NCBI RefSeq assembly: GCF_000711695.1
Contig: NW_013547014.1
Coordinates: forward strand, 62,001 to 126,000
From: Tilletiaria anomala UBC 951
Taxonomy: Eukaryota > Basidiomycota > Exobasidiomycetes > Georgefischeriales > Tilletiariaceae
Length of the DNA: 64,000 nucleotides
Direction: 5' to 3'
The notes beneath the pieces are model-generated. The model saw nothing but the letters and a program-made list of their open reading frames with translations. It searched no databases and was not told the origin of the DNA. Made by a program: the position numbers and the translations under genes. Every line of letters starts with the position of its first letter. Positions within the stretch are counted from its first letter, which is position 1. Below are positions 13,082 to 23,300 of this stretch, one piece after another.

Positions 13082-13240
13082 ATGTCATTGGAGATGCCAC
13101 CACAGCCATACCCCTCGGCATTGGCGAGGCGTGTCACGTGATCTTCCCCGCGCCGCGACGGGCTAGTCGACTGCCTCACATCGTGCTTGCCCTCAACCGC
13201 CGGTGCGAACTCATGGCACACGCTCTTACATAACGGCTCC
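13082..13240 (+). repeat. left arm of inverted repeat
   Basis: A 159-bp arm that reads as the reverse complement of 13621-13777. The outer ~105 bp (13082-13187) are nearly identical between arms, with only a few differences and a 2-base indel. The inner ~50 bp are aligned but more diverged. Both arms contain the palindrome TCACGTGA and begin ATGTCATTGGAGATGCC when read inward. No clear target-site duplication flanks the pair (TCTG on the left, GAAA on the right). Confidence 0.85.
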
Positions 13241-13620
13241 ACCCACACTGCAGCCGAATGTCAGTACCTATAGGGCAGAGGTGAACAAAGGAAGATCAAC
13301 GGTCCTTCCAGCCGGCTAGAACAGAGATGAGCAAAGAGTGCAGCTTATGAGAGTGGTGTACCCAAGCGAGCTGCTGGATACTTGCAACTGGTCCGAAGGG
13401 GGTAACTGCGGAAGATCATTACCGGCTACCGCTCGATCAGCCGAAGTTTCAGGCACTCAGCCACCCAGTGCCGAGACCAGCATGTCGTGTCGCAGGACGG
13501 TGCCATTGGGCAACCGAGCACCCTAGTCATCCACCTTGCACCATGACGTCGTGCGCAGAAGCTTTTGCCCAATCAGTCGTTGACCGTTAAAGCAGGCCAC
13601 GAGAAACAACGTGGACGAAT

Positions 13621-13777
13621 GGGGCTAAGCCGTTAAGAGCATGTGCCATGGTGAACTCGGGCGGTTGAGGACGACCACGATGTGACAGTCGACTAGCCCG
13701 TCGCGGCGCGGGGAAGATCACGTGACACGCCTCGCCAATGCCGAGGGGTATGGCTGTGGTGGCATCTCCAATGACAT
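13621..13777 (-). repeat. right arm of inverted repeat
   Basis: Partner of the arm at 13082-13240, in opposite orientation, separated by a ~380-bp spacer with no recognised gene. It lies about 350 bp before TMEM14, so it could form part of that promoter. Confidence 0.85.
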
Positions 13778-14130
13778 GAAAGAGAGAGCGAAGTCAACGT
13801 CCCTGATATCAGCTCGGAATGGCTCAGAGTGCGGACTGCCGAAGCATTTGGATCAAAAGGGCATTTCAACGTTGTGTCAAGAGTCTTTCGGCTGTGTCAG
13901 CCCGCTGCTGCGAAGACGTACCGTTTCCAGCTGTTGCCTTGCCGTCCCGTGCAGGAGCAAACAAACTTGTAGAAACATCAAGGCGTCGTCGCTTATTTGT
14001 CAAACATGGTGAGGCACAGCGGCGCTGCATTCGCCGAGGTACACTGGGCAGGCATGTTGGGCGAAGCTGGCTGCTGATCTGATATGCATCCACGTTGGTT
14101 CGTTGATAGTCTGAGCACCCAGCCTTCACA

Positions 14131-14576
14131 ATGGCAGCCCTCTGCTCCATCGGAGGCATCATCGGCTACTCTCGCACCCGGTCTATCCCCTCGCTTGTGG
14201 CTGGTATCACCGTCGGTGCACTATACGGTTTCGGGGGCTACCGCATTAAGAAGTGAGCCTTCATGCTGATGCATGTGCGCGTCGAAAGATACGAGGGAGA
14301 GACATGCTCATGTTACAGTTACGGGCTTCACAGCGGTGGTGACTACGGTTACGATATCTGCGCTGCAGCATCTGCAGTTCTGCTCGCCAGCTCGCTGCCG
14401 AGGGCAAGGAAAGGTCCAGTTCCAGCCGTCCTCACCGCCACGTCACTTGCAGCTGGCGCTTATTACGGCAAGCAGGTACGCCCAGACTCGCATCCGCATC
14501 ATCTAAGCCGAACATTCCCCCGGAAGAGCTCATGCAATATGCTGCGCTTTTACAGGTCTACGATTTCCGGAGCTAA
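14131..14576 (+). CDS. TMEM14-family membrane protein
   Basis: Small membrane protein of the TMEM14/UPF0136 family; animal TMEM14C is a mitochondrial inner-membrane protein needed for porphyrin import. Three exons, 14131-14252, 14319-14475 and 14556-14576, with introns of 66 and 80 nt, give 99 residues, about the family length. Motifs: SIGGIIGYSRTRSIPSLVAG at the start, then GALYGFGGYRI, and after splicing SLAAGAYYGKQVYDFRS, with four short hydrophobic helices. An acceptor-like CACCCAG sits seven bases before the ATG. Reading back through it gives the family-like FTM before the assigned start, so a short upstream coding exon is possible; it could not be located. The stop is only 22 bp from the SAD1 stop. 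Confidence 0.85.
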
Positions 14577-14598
14577 AGGTGTATCGTGCGATATTCAA

Positions 14599-16837
14599 TC
14601 ACGTATGTGCGGGACCATTGCTCATAATGGTGGTACTTTTCGTTGCCGGTTTAGCCCCTACTGGCTTGCTCTTTATCCCATCATCCTTCGCTTCGGCCAC
14701 CTGTTTTGCTGCGATCCTGCGCATCACCTCCGACACCTCACGCGAGCCATCTTTCCTCTCCCAGATCTGCACGTACGTCTCGCCCAAAAAGAGCATCTGG
14801 CGGTTGATGTCTTCGACGATGAGGTCTTGGATTTGGTACCACTTTTCCTCTGCAGCGCGGTCCGCCTCGTCATCTCCCTCGCCGTCTGCATCAGCCTGAG
14901 ACTTGAGGCCATTTGCGCCTTGGTCTCGCCCCTTCCTTTTTAAACGGTGACTTGCCTCTACTGGGTGTCCAAAAGGTTCCCCATCAATCCTGCTGTGAAC
15001 CTGAACCCTCCAGACTTGGTTTTCTCTGACGCTACCCGCCGTCGCCTCGTGTGTGATGTTGGCGACGAGGTGGTACATTGTCGATATATCCTCGCTCTGC
15101 TCTCCCACCACCGTCTCCTTGAGATCGAGCCCCTTGACGGGAAAATTGACGATCGTGGGGTTGCGCTCCTCGACAAAGTTGTTCTTAGTGAAGCGACGGT
15201 AGTGCAGAATGACAAAGGGGGGTAGCCGCATCACCTTGAAGCGTCGGATCATTCCGCGTGCTTCCTGAAACGATATGCCATCATACTTTGAGATCAGCGA
15301 AGCGAGCGGAACTTGCGGGATGATGTTCTTCTCTATCACGTCCTGGAAGACCGGAGGCGGCGGCAAGTCGATCGCAAGCAGGAAGAAAGGAGAGAGATTT
15401 GTTTGGATCTCTGCGAGAAATGTAGACAACCGAGAAGGATTAGCTTTGCAGCTGAGCATCCGGTCACAAGTAAATCGTACCCTTATCGATGTTGAATTTG
15501 GCATTACCCTGCGCATCCTCTTGGCCACCTTCCCTGCGGCCATCCGAGTCAAGCTTGTCCCGTGGTCCGCCACCATCGTCGTCTAGCTCGATCCCGCTTC
15601 GGACGAACACTTTTTGGCTTTCCACGCGCACGACACCGCGAAATGTCGCCGAGATGATCGAGTCGCGCTTCTTTCCTCCGCCCAGATCCATGTGCAGCTG
15701 ATTCAAGAGCCAGCCGAGGAACTCGACTGGGTCTCCCTGTGCAGTCAGCTTGAACCGCCCCTTGCTCGCCTTATTGACCTCCTGGAGAAATTCGTGCGGG
15801 CTGACTTGCGGTTTGAACAAGCGCGAGTTCCACACCTTGCGCACGAGCATGGAGAAGCGCGCAGCAAACTCAGATGAGCTCGTTGCATCGATTCCTGCGA
15901 ATGTTTCAGCGTCTTCCTTGCGCTGCTGCAGTGGAAGAGCCCTCCCGCGGATGAGAAAATCGCGAAGAGGCTTGACATGTGCAAGGGCTTGAATGACGAC
16001 GTTCATGTAGTCATTGCCCCCCAGATTGTTCATTCCAATGAAGCCTGGCTTATACGAGCGGCCTTGAAGGTCGCGCGAAGAACGTAAGTCGGGTGCATCG
16101 AGTCTGCGGACCTGACGCTCGGAAAACGTCGGATCTAAAAGGTATTTAATGTCCTCCAAGGCTGACAGGCTGTACTCGTCGCGCACCTGGGTGCCTTCTG
16201 GCAAAATGTAGACATTGCCTTTGCCCGGTTCCTCCAGCTTCATCCAGACACGATGATCCTCATCGACAGCGTGTTTGGAAGCCCATGACTTTGGTCCTCG
16301 TCCTTGAAAGTATTTGCCGCATATGAGGCAGGCGTAGACGTGCAAGGGAGATAGCGACACGGAGCAAACGCGCTCAAAGTCGAAGTCGAGGTGCTGCCGC
16401 GAGATGGTGTCAAGATAGAGCGTGGCATTGCGCTGAGCATTCTCTCTCTTTAGTGCCTCTTCCTTCTCGTTCGCAAGTTTCTCCCAATAGCTGGCGTCTT
16501 GCTGAGCGTCTGCCTCGTCGAGCTCTTCCAGCTTGCGTTTGCGGCGCATGAGCTCATCTTCGTCAAGCGCGCCATCACCAGCCTCCCGCGACGTAGCGTC
16601 TGTAGGTAACAGTTTTTTTTCGTCCGGCGGCGGTGGGGGTGCTACGAATGATGATGCAACCGGAGGCAAGGGCGGGCCATCTTCGGCTGGTGGAAGAGGC
16701 GGCTCCTCCTCTGGAGGCGGCATCGGGGGTAAGGGCGAGGCAGCTGTCGGCGAAGCGTCCTCGGTAGATGCATTGCCAGCAGCAGGTCTATCACCTAGAT
16801 CGGAGCGGCGAGCACGCTTTGTTGCCCTGGGTGGCAT
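14599..16837 (-). CDS. SAD1: Sad1/USP39, tri-snRNP-associated ubiquitin-protease-like protein
   Basis: Splicing factor needed to keep the U4/U6.U5 tri-snRNP assembled; a catalytically inactive member of the ubiquitin-specific proteases. Two exons, 16837-15481 and 15410-14599, with a 70-nt intron, give 722 residues. The N-terminal ~75 residues are Pro/Glu-rich. A zinc-finger UBP domain follows: VYACLICGKYFQGRGPKSWA, then SKHAVDEDHRVWMKLE. The peptidase-like domain opens GFIGMNNLGGNDYMNVVIQA, where active enzymes have a cysteine in place of the Asp; this loss is usual for the Sad1 branch. After the intron, DLPPPPVFQD and MRLPPFVILHYRRFTKNNFVEE match Sad1. A charged stretch (LKSQADADGEGDD) interrupts the C-terminal half. 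Confidence 0.93.
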
Positions 16838-17196
16838 GACTCACAAGCGATGACTAAGCAAGCCGGACCGGGACGATTGCTGCATGAACACAAGCGTACC
16901 TCGGTTTTCTCGGCAGAGTCGCTGCGTCTTGTACCCGGTCTGTCCTGGCGACAAGCAGCAACGATCCGGACACATGTACCGGGAGCTTGTTCCACGAAGA
17001 AACGGAAATAAACCTCCGAATCCCTGTCCCTGACGTGTGACGTGTATTCATGTCGTGTCAAGAAGCACATCCAAGATGGGCCAGCTCGCTGTGGCCGTGT
17101 AGTTGCTACCTTGACAAGTGCTCCGAGGCCGTTCCGCTCCACTTGGCTAAAATGAAACATCAGCTTGCAAAGTTGCTTCACTTGGCCTTTCGTCAT
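16795..17196 (-). CDS. small hypothetical open frame upstream of SAD1
   Basis: An open frame of 133 codons starting MTKGQVKQLCKLMFHFS. The N-terminal ~80 residues look like real protein (mixed hydrophobic and charged, including TRPQRAGPSWMCFL and DSEVYFRFFVEQAPG). The tail overlaps the SAD1 start and looks like readthrough of an intron whose donor would be GTACGC near 16900. Size and the N-terminal pattern recall small mitochondrial ribosomal proteins, but no motif is decisive. It may instead be part of the SAD1 leader. Confidence 0.25.
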   Translation of the reverse strand: MTKGQVKQLCKLMFHFSQVERNGLGALVKVATTRPQRAGPSWMCFLTRHEYTSHVRDRDSEVYFRFFVEQAPGTCVRIVAACRQDRPGTRRSDSAEKTEVRLCSCSNRPGPACLVIACESCHPGQQSVLAAPI

Positions 17197-17456
17197 TGTT
17201 CACCCAATCCATACTCCTGTTGTACAATGCGCCTATCACCTTCAGCATATGCAAATGCGAGTATGACTTGCTGTGCAGGTCACTCTCGCAATTTACAAAC
17301 ACGGTCAACGATTCATTTCGACCTGGCAGTCGCAAGGAGGCCACAGATACCTACTTGCTGCCGTTTAAGACGCGCGAATTCTCTGCATTCTCCAAGTCTG
17401 AAGGCTTGCAAATGATTCACATTTAGAGTGCGTGCACTCTTCATTCAGGTAAATCT

Positions 17457-19321
17457 TTAATCCACAGCAAGAAAAAGAGCCTCATCTAATGCATGGTCCT
17501 CTGTCTTGAAGGGCCATAGGAGCTGATTCTTCTCATCATCATATGCTTTCCTATAACACAACTCTCCCATCAAGGCTATGATAAATACCCATCCATTCCA
17601 CGTATCAGTTTGCCTTGGACAATCATGTGCACGTTTTAACGTCTAGCTCGACCAAACTATTCGTGTTACATTCTCACTTCTTGTTCAATGGTCCTCAATA
17701 CTCACATCTTCGTCGCCATTGTCAACATCTCAGTGGGAGATAAGTGCATAGGATCACAGTGGATGGACAGTTGGCTGACGACGTCTATCACCAATAGTGA
17801 CCAGTAGGCTCTTTCATTGAAGTGCACGGGTATTAGCACCACTTCCGCGCCTGATGCGACAAATTTTTTCTATCCATACACCGCAACTAATGATCGACAG
17901 CCTGGAACCTTCATACGCATCTGAGTGTCACTTACCCCCATCGTTGAAGACGTTGAGCCCACGTTCAGCGGTAGTGGATATGCTTTCAAAATATGCGTAT
18001 TGAGAATCATTATCATGTATATATTTCAAGCCTAGCTTGTCATTCAGGTTTCCAGTTCGTTCCACGGTGATTAGCAACCTGAGTCGATCGGGTTCGATCC
18101 TAAGGAGTCTTGGTGTCAGTTAATCCGTCATGCCATGCGTCGGTGAAGGGTTGAATGTCAGTGACACACCAGGCTCGTGCGCCGACAATGGCGTATGATG
18201 TCATCGGCCGACCGCTGGTGGTTACCACTTGCGGCCGTCGAAGCGTTCGGCAGCAGCGACAAGGGTAGCAACCACAGATCGGGTTCAGCTTCAATCAATC
18301 AGCATCCTTGTTTGCAATGTGGATGTAACATACACCTTGTATCGCATATATTGTAGTCCCATGAGTCTCATTGCACTCTCTTGATGTATCGAATCCCCAA
18401 AAAATTCACTGCAATCTCCCTCTAGAAAGTGACTCAAACTTGATCCCTCGAATTCTGGCACTCTGTTCTCTAGAGACCCCGACCTGCATACCCAAAAGTG
18501 GGCCATAATTACATATGAGTCCGCCCCGCCGATCTGCTCGCCATATCCGCGATCTTCCAGGTGTTCTGAGGTGCCATTTGCTAGAAGAAATTGGAAGGTG
18601 TCTACGATGAAATTGTCGAGGGTTCCAACCTACGGTGACGTTGCATCTCTCTGACCTCAATTCTTCGTGCGAAAGTAATTGCCCCCAGGAGTTGCTGAAA
18701 TCTCTGCCTAACCATGATTTGCGACGGCACAAAGTACAAGCCTCTACGACCGTAATAAGCGAATTTTGGTTGAAGGTTCGATGAACGATGGGATAGTTGT
18801 TCAGTTCCGATGCCTGCAGCTATGGCGCCAATGTGCACGAGTCATTCGCCCAAATATTTGCACCAAGCCATCTCGTACGGACATGCGCGGGCGCACCAGC
18901 AAGTGCAATTGCAGGGCCATTCACTGGATCGTTTTCAATCTTGTGCACTTCTCCGTGTACCCTTCAAGAGCTCGCCGTCCCGTCTCTGCGAGCGCGTTGG
19001 AACTCATCGAGAATCTGGGGACGTCTGGCCGATAGCCCGCGTGCGCTTGCTCACGCTATTGCTGATGCTTCATCAAATTGATTAGAATTGTTTGCCTGTT
19101 CATCAGCGTCTTCTAACTGTCGATGATCATCATTTGATTAGCATCTTGCTGCAACAGAAAGCTAATCAGCGAGATCTAAACAGAGGTCAATATTTCGGCT
19201 TTCTCCTTACCAAGCGCCGGCATTATTTCTTCGACATTGCCCCGCTCTTCCCCAGTATTGTGACGGTTAAAGGGCATTCTAGTAGTACCTTGAGGGCTCC
19301 AGACTGGGTCATAATTGTAGC
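17457..19321 (-). CDS. spliced gene with Ulp1/C48-like cysteine-protease domain, probably inactive
   Basis: No long frame exists here, but phase-compatible blocks on the minus strand read as protein. Coding blocks from the 3' end are 17457-17613, 17706-17850, 17936-18099, 18336-18629, 18713-18813, 18925-19014, 19055-19112 and 19211-19321; the piece at about 18168-18297 is ambiguous. Introns at 17614-17705 (92 nt), 17851-17935 (85 nt) and 18630-18712 (83 nt) are normal. Block 17706-17850 carries EVVLIPVHF, YWSLLVID and HCDPMHLSP, the beta-strand, His-Trp and Asp region of Ulp1/SENP (peptidase C48) folds. The last block has QTDTWNGWVFIIALMGEL, where active enzymes have Gln...Asp-Cys-Gly. Tyr replaces the catalytic His, and no Cys occupies the nucleophile position. 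Upstream blocks (FLLANGTSEHLEDRGYGEQ, WSPQGTTRMPFNRHNTGE) match nothing I know. One 40-nt intron and a phase clash between 18925 and 18813 leave the 5' half unresolved, so decay is possible. Confidence 0.5.
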
Positions 19322-20340
19322 CTGTTCTTTACTCTCATTACGGCGCGCTACGCGCTCAGCTCGCCCGTTGAGGATGATGCCGCTGCTTCCTCGATTATGT
19401 CGATCTGTTGTTGTACCTTTGAGCCTTCTACGTTTCCTTTGGATCATATTAAAGCCGCTATAGAGCAACACGGTAGCACATGTATGCTCGTCCAGCCCTG
19501 TCTATCATGATACGGCCTTTGCTCATTGTCCGACATACGAAGACACAGGCAATCAAAGGGTGCCCAGAAAGGCGTGTATTCAATGAAGAGTAAGGTTTTA
19601 TGCCTCGAATGATGACCGAGATCGAGATGGGGATCCTGGGTACTGTCCCCACTGTGTACAGTAAAAGAGAAAAAACAGGCGTATATGCCGTACAGTTGAA
19701 CTCAGGAAGGATGAATAGTAGCGACGAAGGCGTGAAGCAACTTGTACGAAGTTGATGGATGCTTCGTATTGGAAGTGGAGAACATGGTCGACGGGCTCGT
19801 CCAGGTACCAAGCAACAGCTGATAAAAAAAACCAACAACCCTGTGGTCCTGCTGTCAGCAATGACTTCCACCTTTCTTTTTTTGCCTACTATACACGCTT
19901 TGTAATTCTTTCTTTTTGTACCCGCAGTGAGCGATTGAGTGCGTGCATGCACAGCGTGAAACGTTTGATCATCACATCATCATCTTATTCACCTCTCACA
20001 TCTCGCATATCGCCGACATTACATCTCGCAGCAGGCCATCATCATCACAGAACCCAGCGCGAAGCCCCCAGCAAATCCAGGAGCTGCCACTCCAACAGAT
20101 AAAGCAGCATGGATACCGGGCAGGTCATTACTTCGTCCACGTCTCATATAACGTGGTTGGAGCGATCGATCTTCCTAGTGTTAGCTTAACGCCGCGCCGC
20201 TTGAACGTAACCCTTGACCGTCTCGAGGTGTAGGACCGACTAAGCACGATCTGCGCACGCATTCAAATCTATGAAGCGAGCCTGTTGGACTGCGAAACGG
20301 AACACTGTACTTGTCCATCCATGGCAGTCACACGCTCAGA
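19322..20340. other. divergent intergenic region, C48-like gene/SKN7
   Basis: About 1 kb. It may contain further 5' exons of the C48-like gene and the SKN7 leader; a CTCAG directly precedes the SKN7 ATG region, so a leader intron is possible. Short open frames on both strands show no convincing motif. Confidence 0.4.
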
Positions 20341-23300
20341 ATGCCACCAATGAAAAATGCGAACGGAGCGCCGCCAGCGAGCAGCAGCGGCCCCAGCCCT
20401 GAAACGCAAGTGACAGGCAATGGCTTTGCTGTGAACTCACAGCCGCCACAGCTGATGGGATCATCATCCGGCGCACCATCAGGCGTACAACGGTGCTTTG
20501 GAGACGCTCAGCGGCGGCAGGAACACACCATCCGGCAAGGTCAGCCAGCAGCTGCCTTTGACTTCGATGCCGCTTTCGCACAGTGCACTCCACGCTCCAG
20601 GTCGTCGCATCGAAAACCGCAACAGCAGCAGTCACCCGTGAGTGCTTACGGTCCCTCACCTATCACTGGGTTTGTGCCCATGCAGCCTGCGCAAGCTGGT
20701 CCGAGTTCCACCAATGTCCCGACATACGCACATCCGGCACTGCACCCGGAGCACCCACTGCAGCTAAGCAGCTTTCCGACAAATGTGTTGTACCATCCAG
20801 GAGTCGCTCAGGAAGGAATGTTGATCGGAGGCGCTGATCCCTCCGTAGACGCTATGCTGCACCCAAGCGCCTACCACACGGCCGAAGGAGCCACTGCTAC
20901 CCTCACGGATGCCAAGATCGTCCAATCCCAGCAGCCAGGCGCACTGCAGCATCCAACCCAGTCTGCAACATCAATACCCAGCTTCAATGCCAGAATATTT
21001 GCGCCTTCTGCTACTGCTACGACTGCAGAAGGCTCAAGGATCCCCACCGAAGCTCATCAGGTCACGGATGAAGGACGCGACGATGAGGGTGACGCCGCAG
21101 AGGCAGGTGGAACTGGCGGTGCAATTGCAAGAGGCACAGATGGCAAGGATATGGAAGGCAAGGCAGCATCGCATTTTGTTCGACGGCTATTCTCGTGAGT
21201 AGCTGCTCCCTGCACCGAGGGCCGGGAGGCATGCCAATTCACCGATCCATACCACTCTTTTCTGCTGCTCAGCATGCTGGAGGATGGATCTTGGAACGAA
21301 ATCGTCAGGTGGTCGCTCAGTGGTACGAGCTTTGTTGTGGCCGTGAGCCGGTTATGCTTGCATTCATAAGGTGGAGAACGAAAAGCTGAGCTTTGACTGC
21401 TTGGGCTTCAGAATATGAACGACTTTACTAAGCACGTGCTACCACGTCACTTCCGGCACTCCAACTTTGCATCCTTTGTCCGTCAGCTCAATAAGTACGA
21501 CTTCCACAAGGTGAAGAAGGACCCGGCCATGTTCGAGGCACTTTTCGGAATGGCGCCAGGATCGAGCAACGGCGACTGTAATCAGATGTGGGAATTCAAG
21601 CACGATTGCTTTGTGCGCGCAAGGCCAGATTTGCTGGATGAAGTCAAGCGCAAGATCCCGACTGGTAAGAAGAGGAAGGATGGAGAAGATCACATATACT
21701 CATCGGCGGTACCCCTGGGTGCTGAGGCAGCGGACATGGCTGCAGAAGACTACGCGGCCTTGAAAGAGCAGGTGAAAAGTTTGACGATAGTCCAAGATCA
21801 GATGACGAACCATATCAGCACCCTCACCAAGCAGTACCAAGGTGTGATCTCCGAGATGCTCACATACCAACGCAACATGTTTGAACAAGACCAGCTGATG
21901 CAGAACCTCATTCAATACCTCGTCAATACCGAGCAGGATCGGAGTAGAACCATCGAAGGGCCATCGCCCAGTACGGGTCTGCTATCCAATGACTCGGGTC
22001 CATTCCTTCAATCGAACGAAGCTGCCAAGCTCATCGGCTCATACTCTGAGGTTGCCTCAGCTTCTTTTGCTCAAATGAGTGAGATCGCCGTTCGCGCCAG
22101 TCAAGGCCTTTTCGGCGTCTCTGCAGCCGGATTACGAACATCCCCGTCCACGACAGTGGTTGATCGCCCAATTTCGCACAAGGGTCAGACATCGTCGTCC
22201 AAAACTATCTCACCCGCAGCAATGGCAACACCTGCGCCTACCAGCGTGGCCAATCAGACTGGTGCTGGCGTTGACCGCAGTTTTGCAACGGTCGAGACAG
22301 GCACGCCCTCTTTTTTCTTGCACCCGCCTCATTTTGACGAAGCACATGCGGCCAGCAGCAGCAATATCAGCAGCTCCGTATCCAACACGGAAGGCCCATC
22401 TGCCCCGGCTATTGTGACCGGGAGCTCAAAGGGAATATCGATATTCAACCCTACCTTCCTGGATGAGAATGCTGGGTTGAGAGTGTTTACCGTCGGCACG
22501 CTTCAAGCGCGACAAGACGCAGACAGTCTCAACAAAGGACAAGCGGGAGACTCTCCTACTGGATCCAGTGAGCCAGGCGCCAAAACAGGTTCCTCGACGA
22601 CCAAAGCAAAGGCCCTGTCCGAATCTTCATCTCCGAGCGAGGCTGGCGCGCTGCAAGTGCTTTCGATCGACGAGTTGCCATATGGTATGCCGAGAATCGA
22701 CAAGCGCTCAAAAGGAGGCTCGAGTCTGTTGGCGTCCGACGTAGAGGGTGGACCAAGTCCTGGTGACACTCCGGGGACCAGCGACAAAGTGCCGTCTGTT
22801 CTCCGCGTGCGCAGATCAACTTACGTCCCCGGCTGGGCCGTGCCCCCCCGCGTGCTGCTGGTAGATGATGATGCAGTCTGCCGCAAGCTCAGCTCGAAAT
22901 TCTTGCAAGTGTTTGGCTGCGCCATTGACGTCGCGGTCGATGGCGTCAATGCGGTCAACAAGATGAACCTCGAGAAATATGATCTCGTCCTCATGGACAT
23001 TATCATGCCGAACTTGGACGGTGTCTCGGCGACGTCCCTCATTCGTCGATTCGATCCGCGCACGCCGATCATCTCGATGACATCTAACTCGCAACCGAGC
23101 GAACTGTTTACTTATATGAACCACGGCATGAACGACATCTTGCCCAAGCCCTTCACGAAACAGGGTCTATTGAATATGCTTGAGGTGAGACTTACCTGTG
23201 GCAGCTTACGCGCCATTCTGGTGCGCCTGCTTACTCGAGATCTTTATCACAGAAACATCTCATTCATCTCAAGACGGTACAACAGCTGGATGAGATCCCG

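Larger units (their letters stand above)
12079..14130. other. 2-kb intergenic region PRM10/TMEM14
   Basis: No gene could be supported here. It holds an imperfect inverted repeat (13082-13240 against 13621-13777, listed separately) and a T-rich tract near 12200. Several short open frames show no known motif. The longest, 12838-13248 on the minus strand, runs through the left repeat arm and is probably a by-product of it. Parts near 12080-12750 may be leader of PRM10, and parts near 13800-14130 may hold a short 5' exon of TMEM14. Confidence 0.5.

Noticed and set aside
12838-13248. 136-codon minus-strand frame through the left repeat arm.
   Set aside because: Half of it is the repeat itself, the other arm gives a similar peptide by duplication, and nothing else supports coding.
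15592-16837. SAD1 as an active deubiquitinase.
   Set aside because: The nucleophile position is Asp (GGNDYMN), the normal state for Sad1/USP39, so this is neither active nor an anomaly.
18085-18105. GGGTTCGATCC resembling a tRNA T-loop.
   Set aside because: The flanking bases do not form a T stem, and the segment lies in a good coding block of the C48-like gene.
19223-19471. Minus-strand frame with LNGRAERVARRNESKE, reminiscent of a Ty1/copia integrase end.
   Set aside because: Only this short stretch matches. No reverse transcriptase, terminal repeats or other element parts were seen nearby, and another frame over the same bases chains into the C48-like gene.
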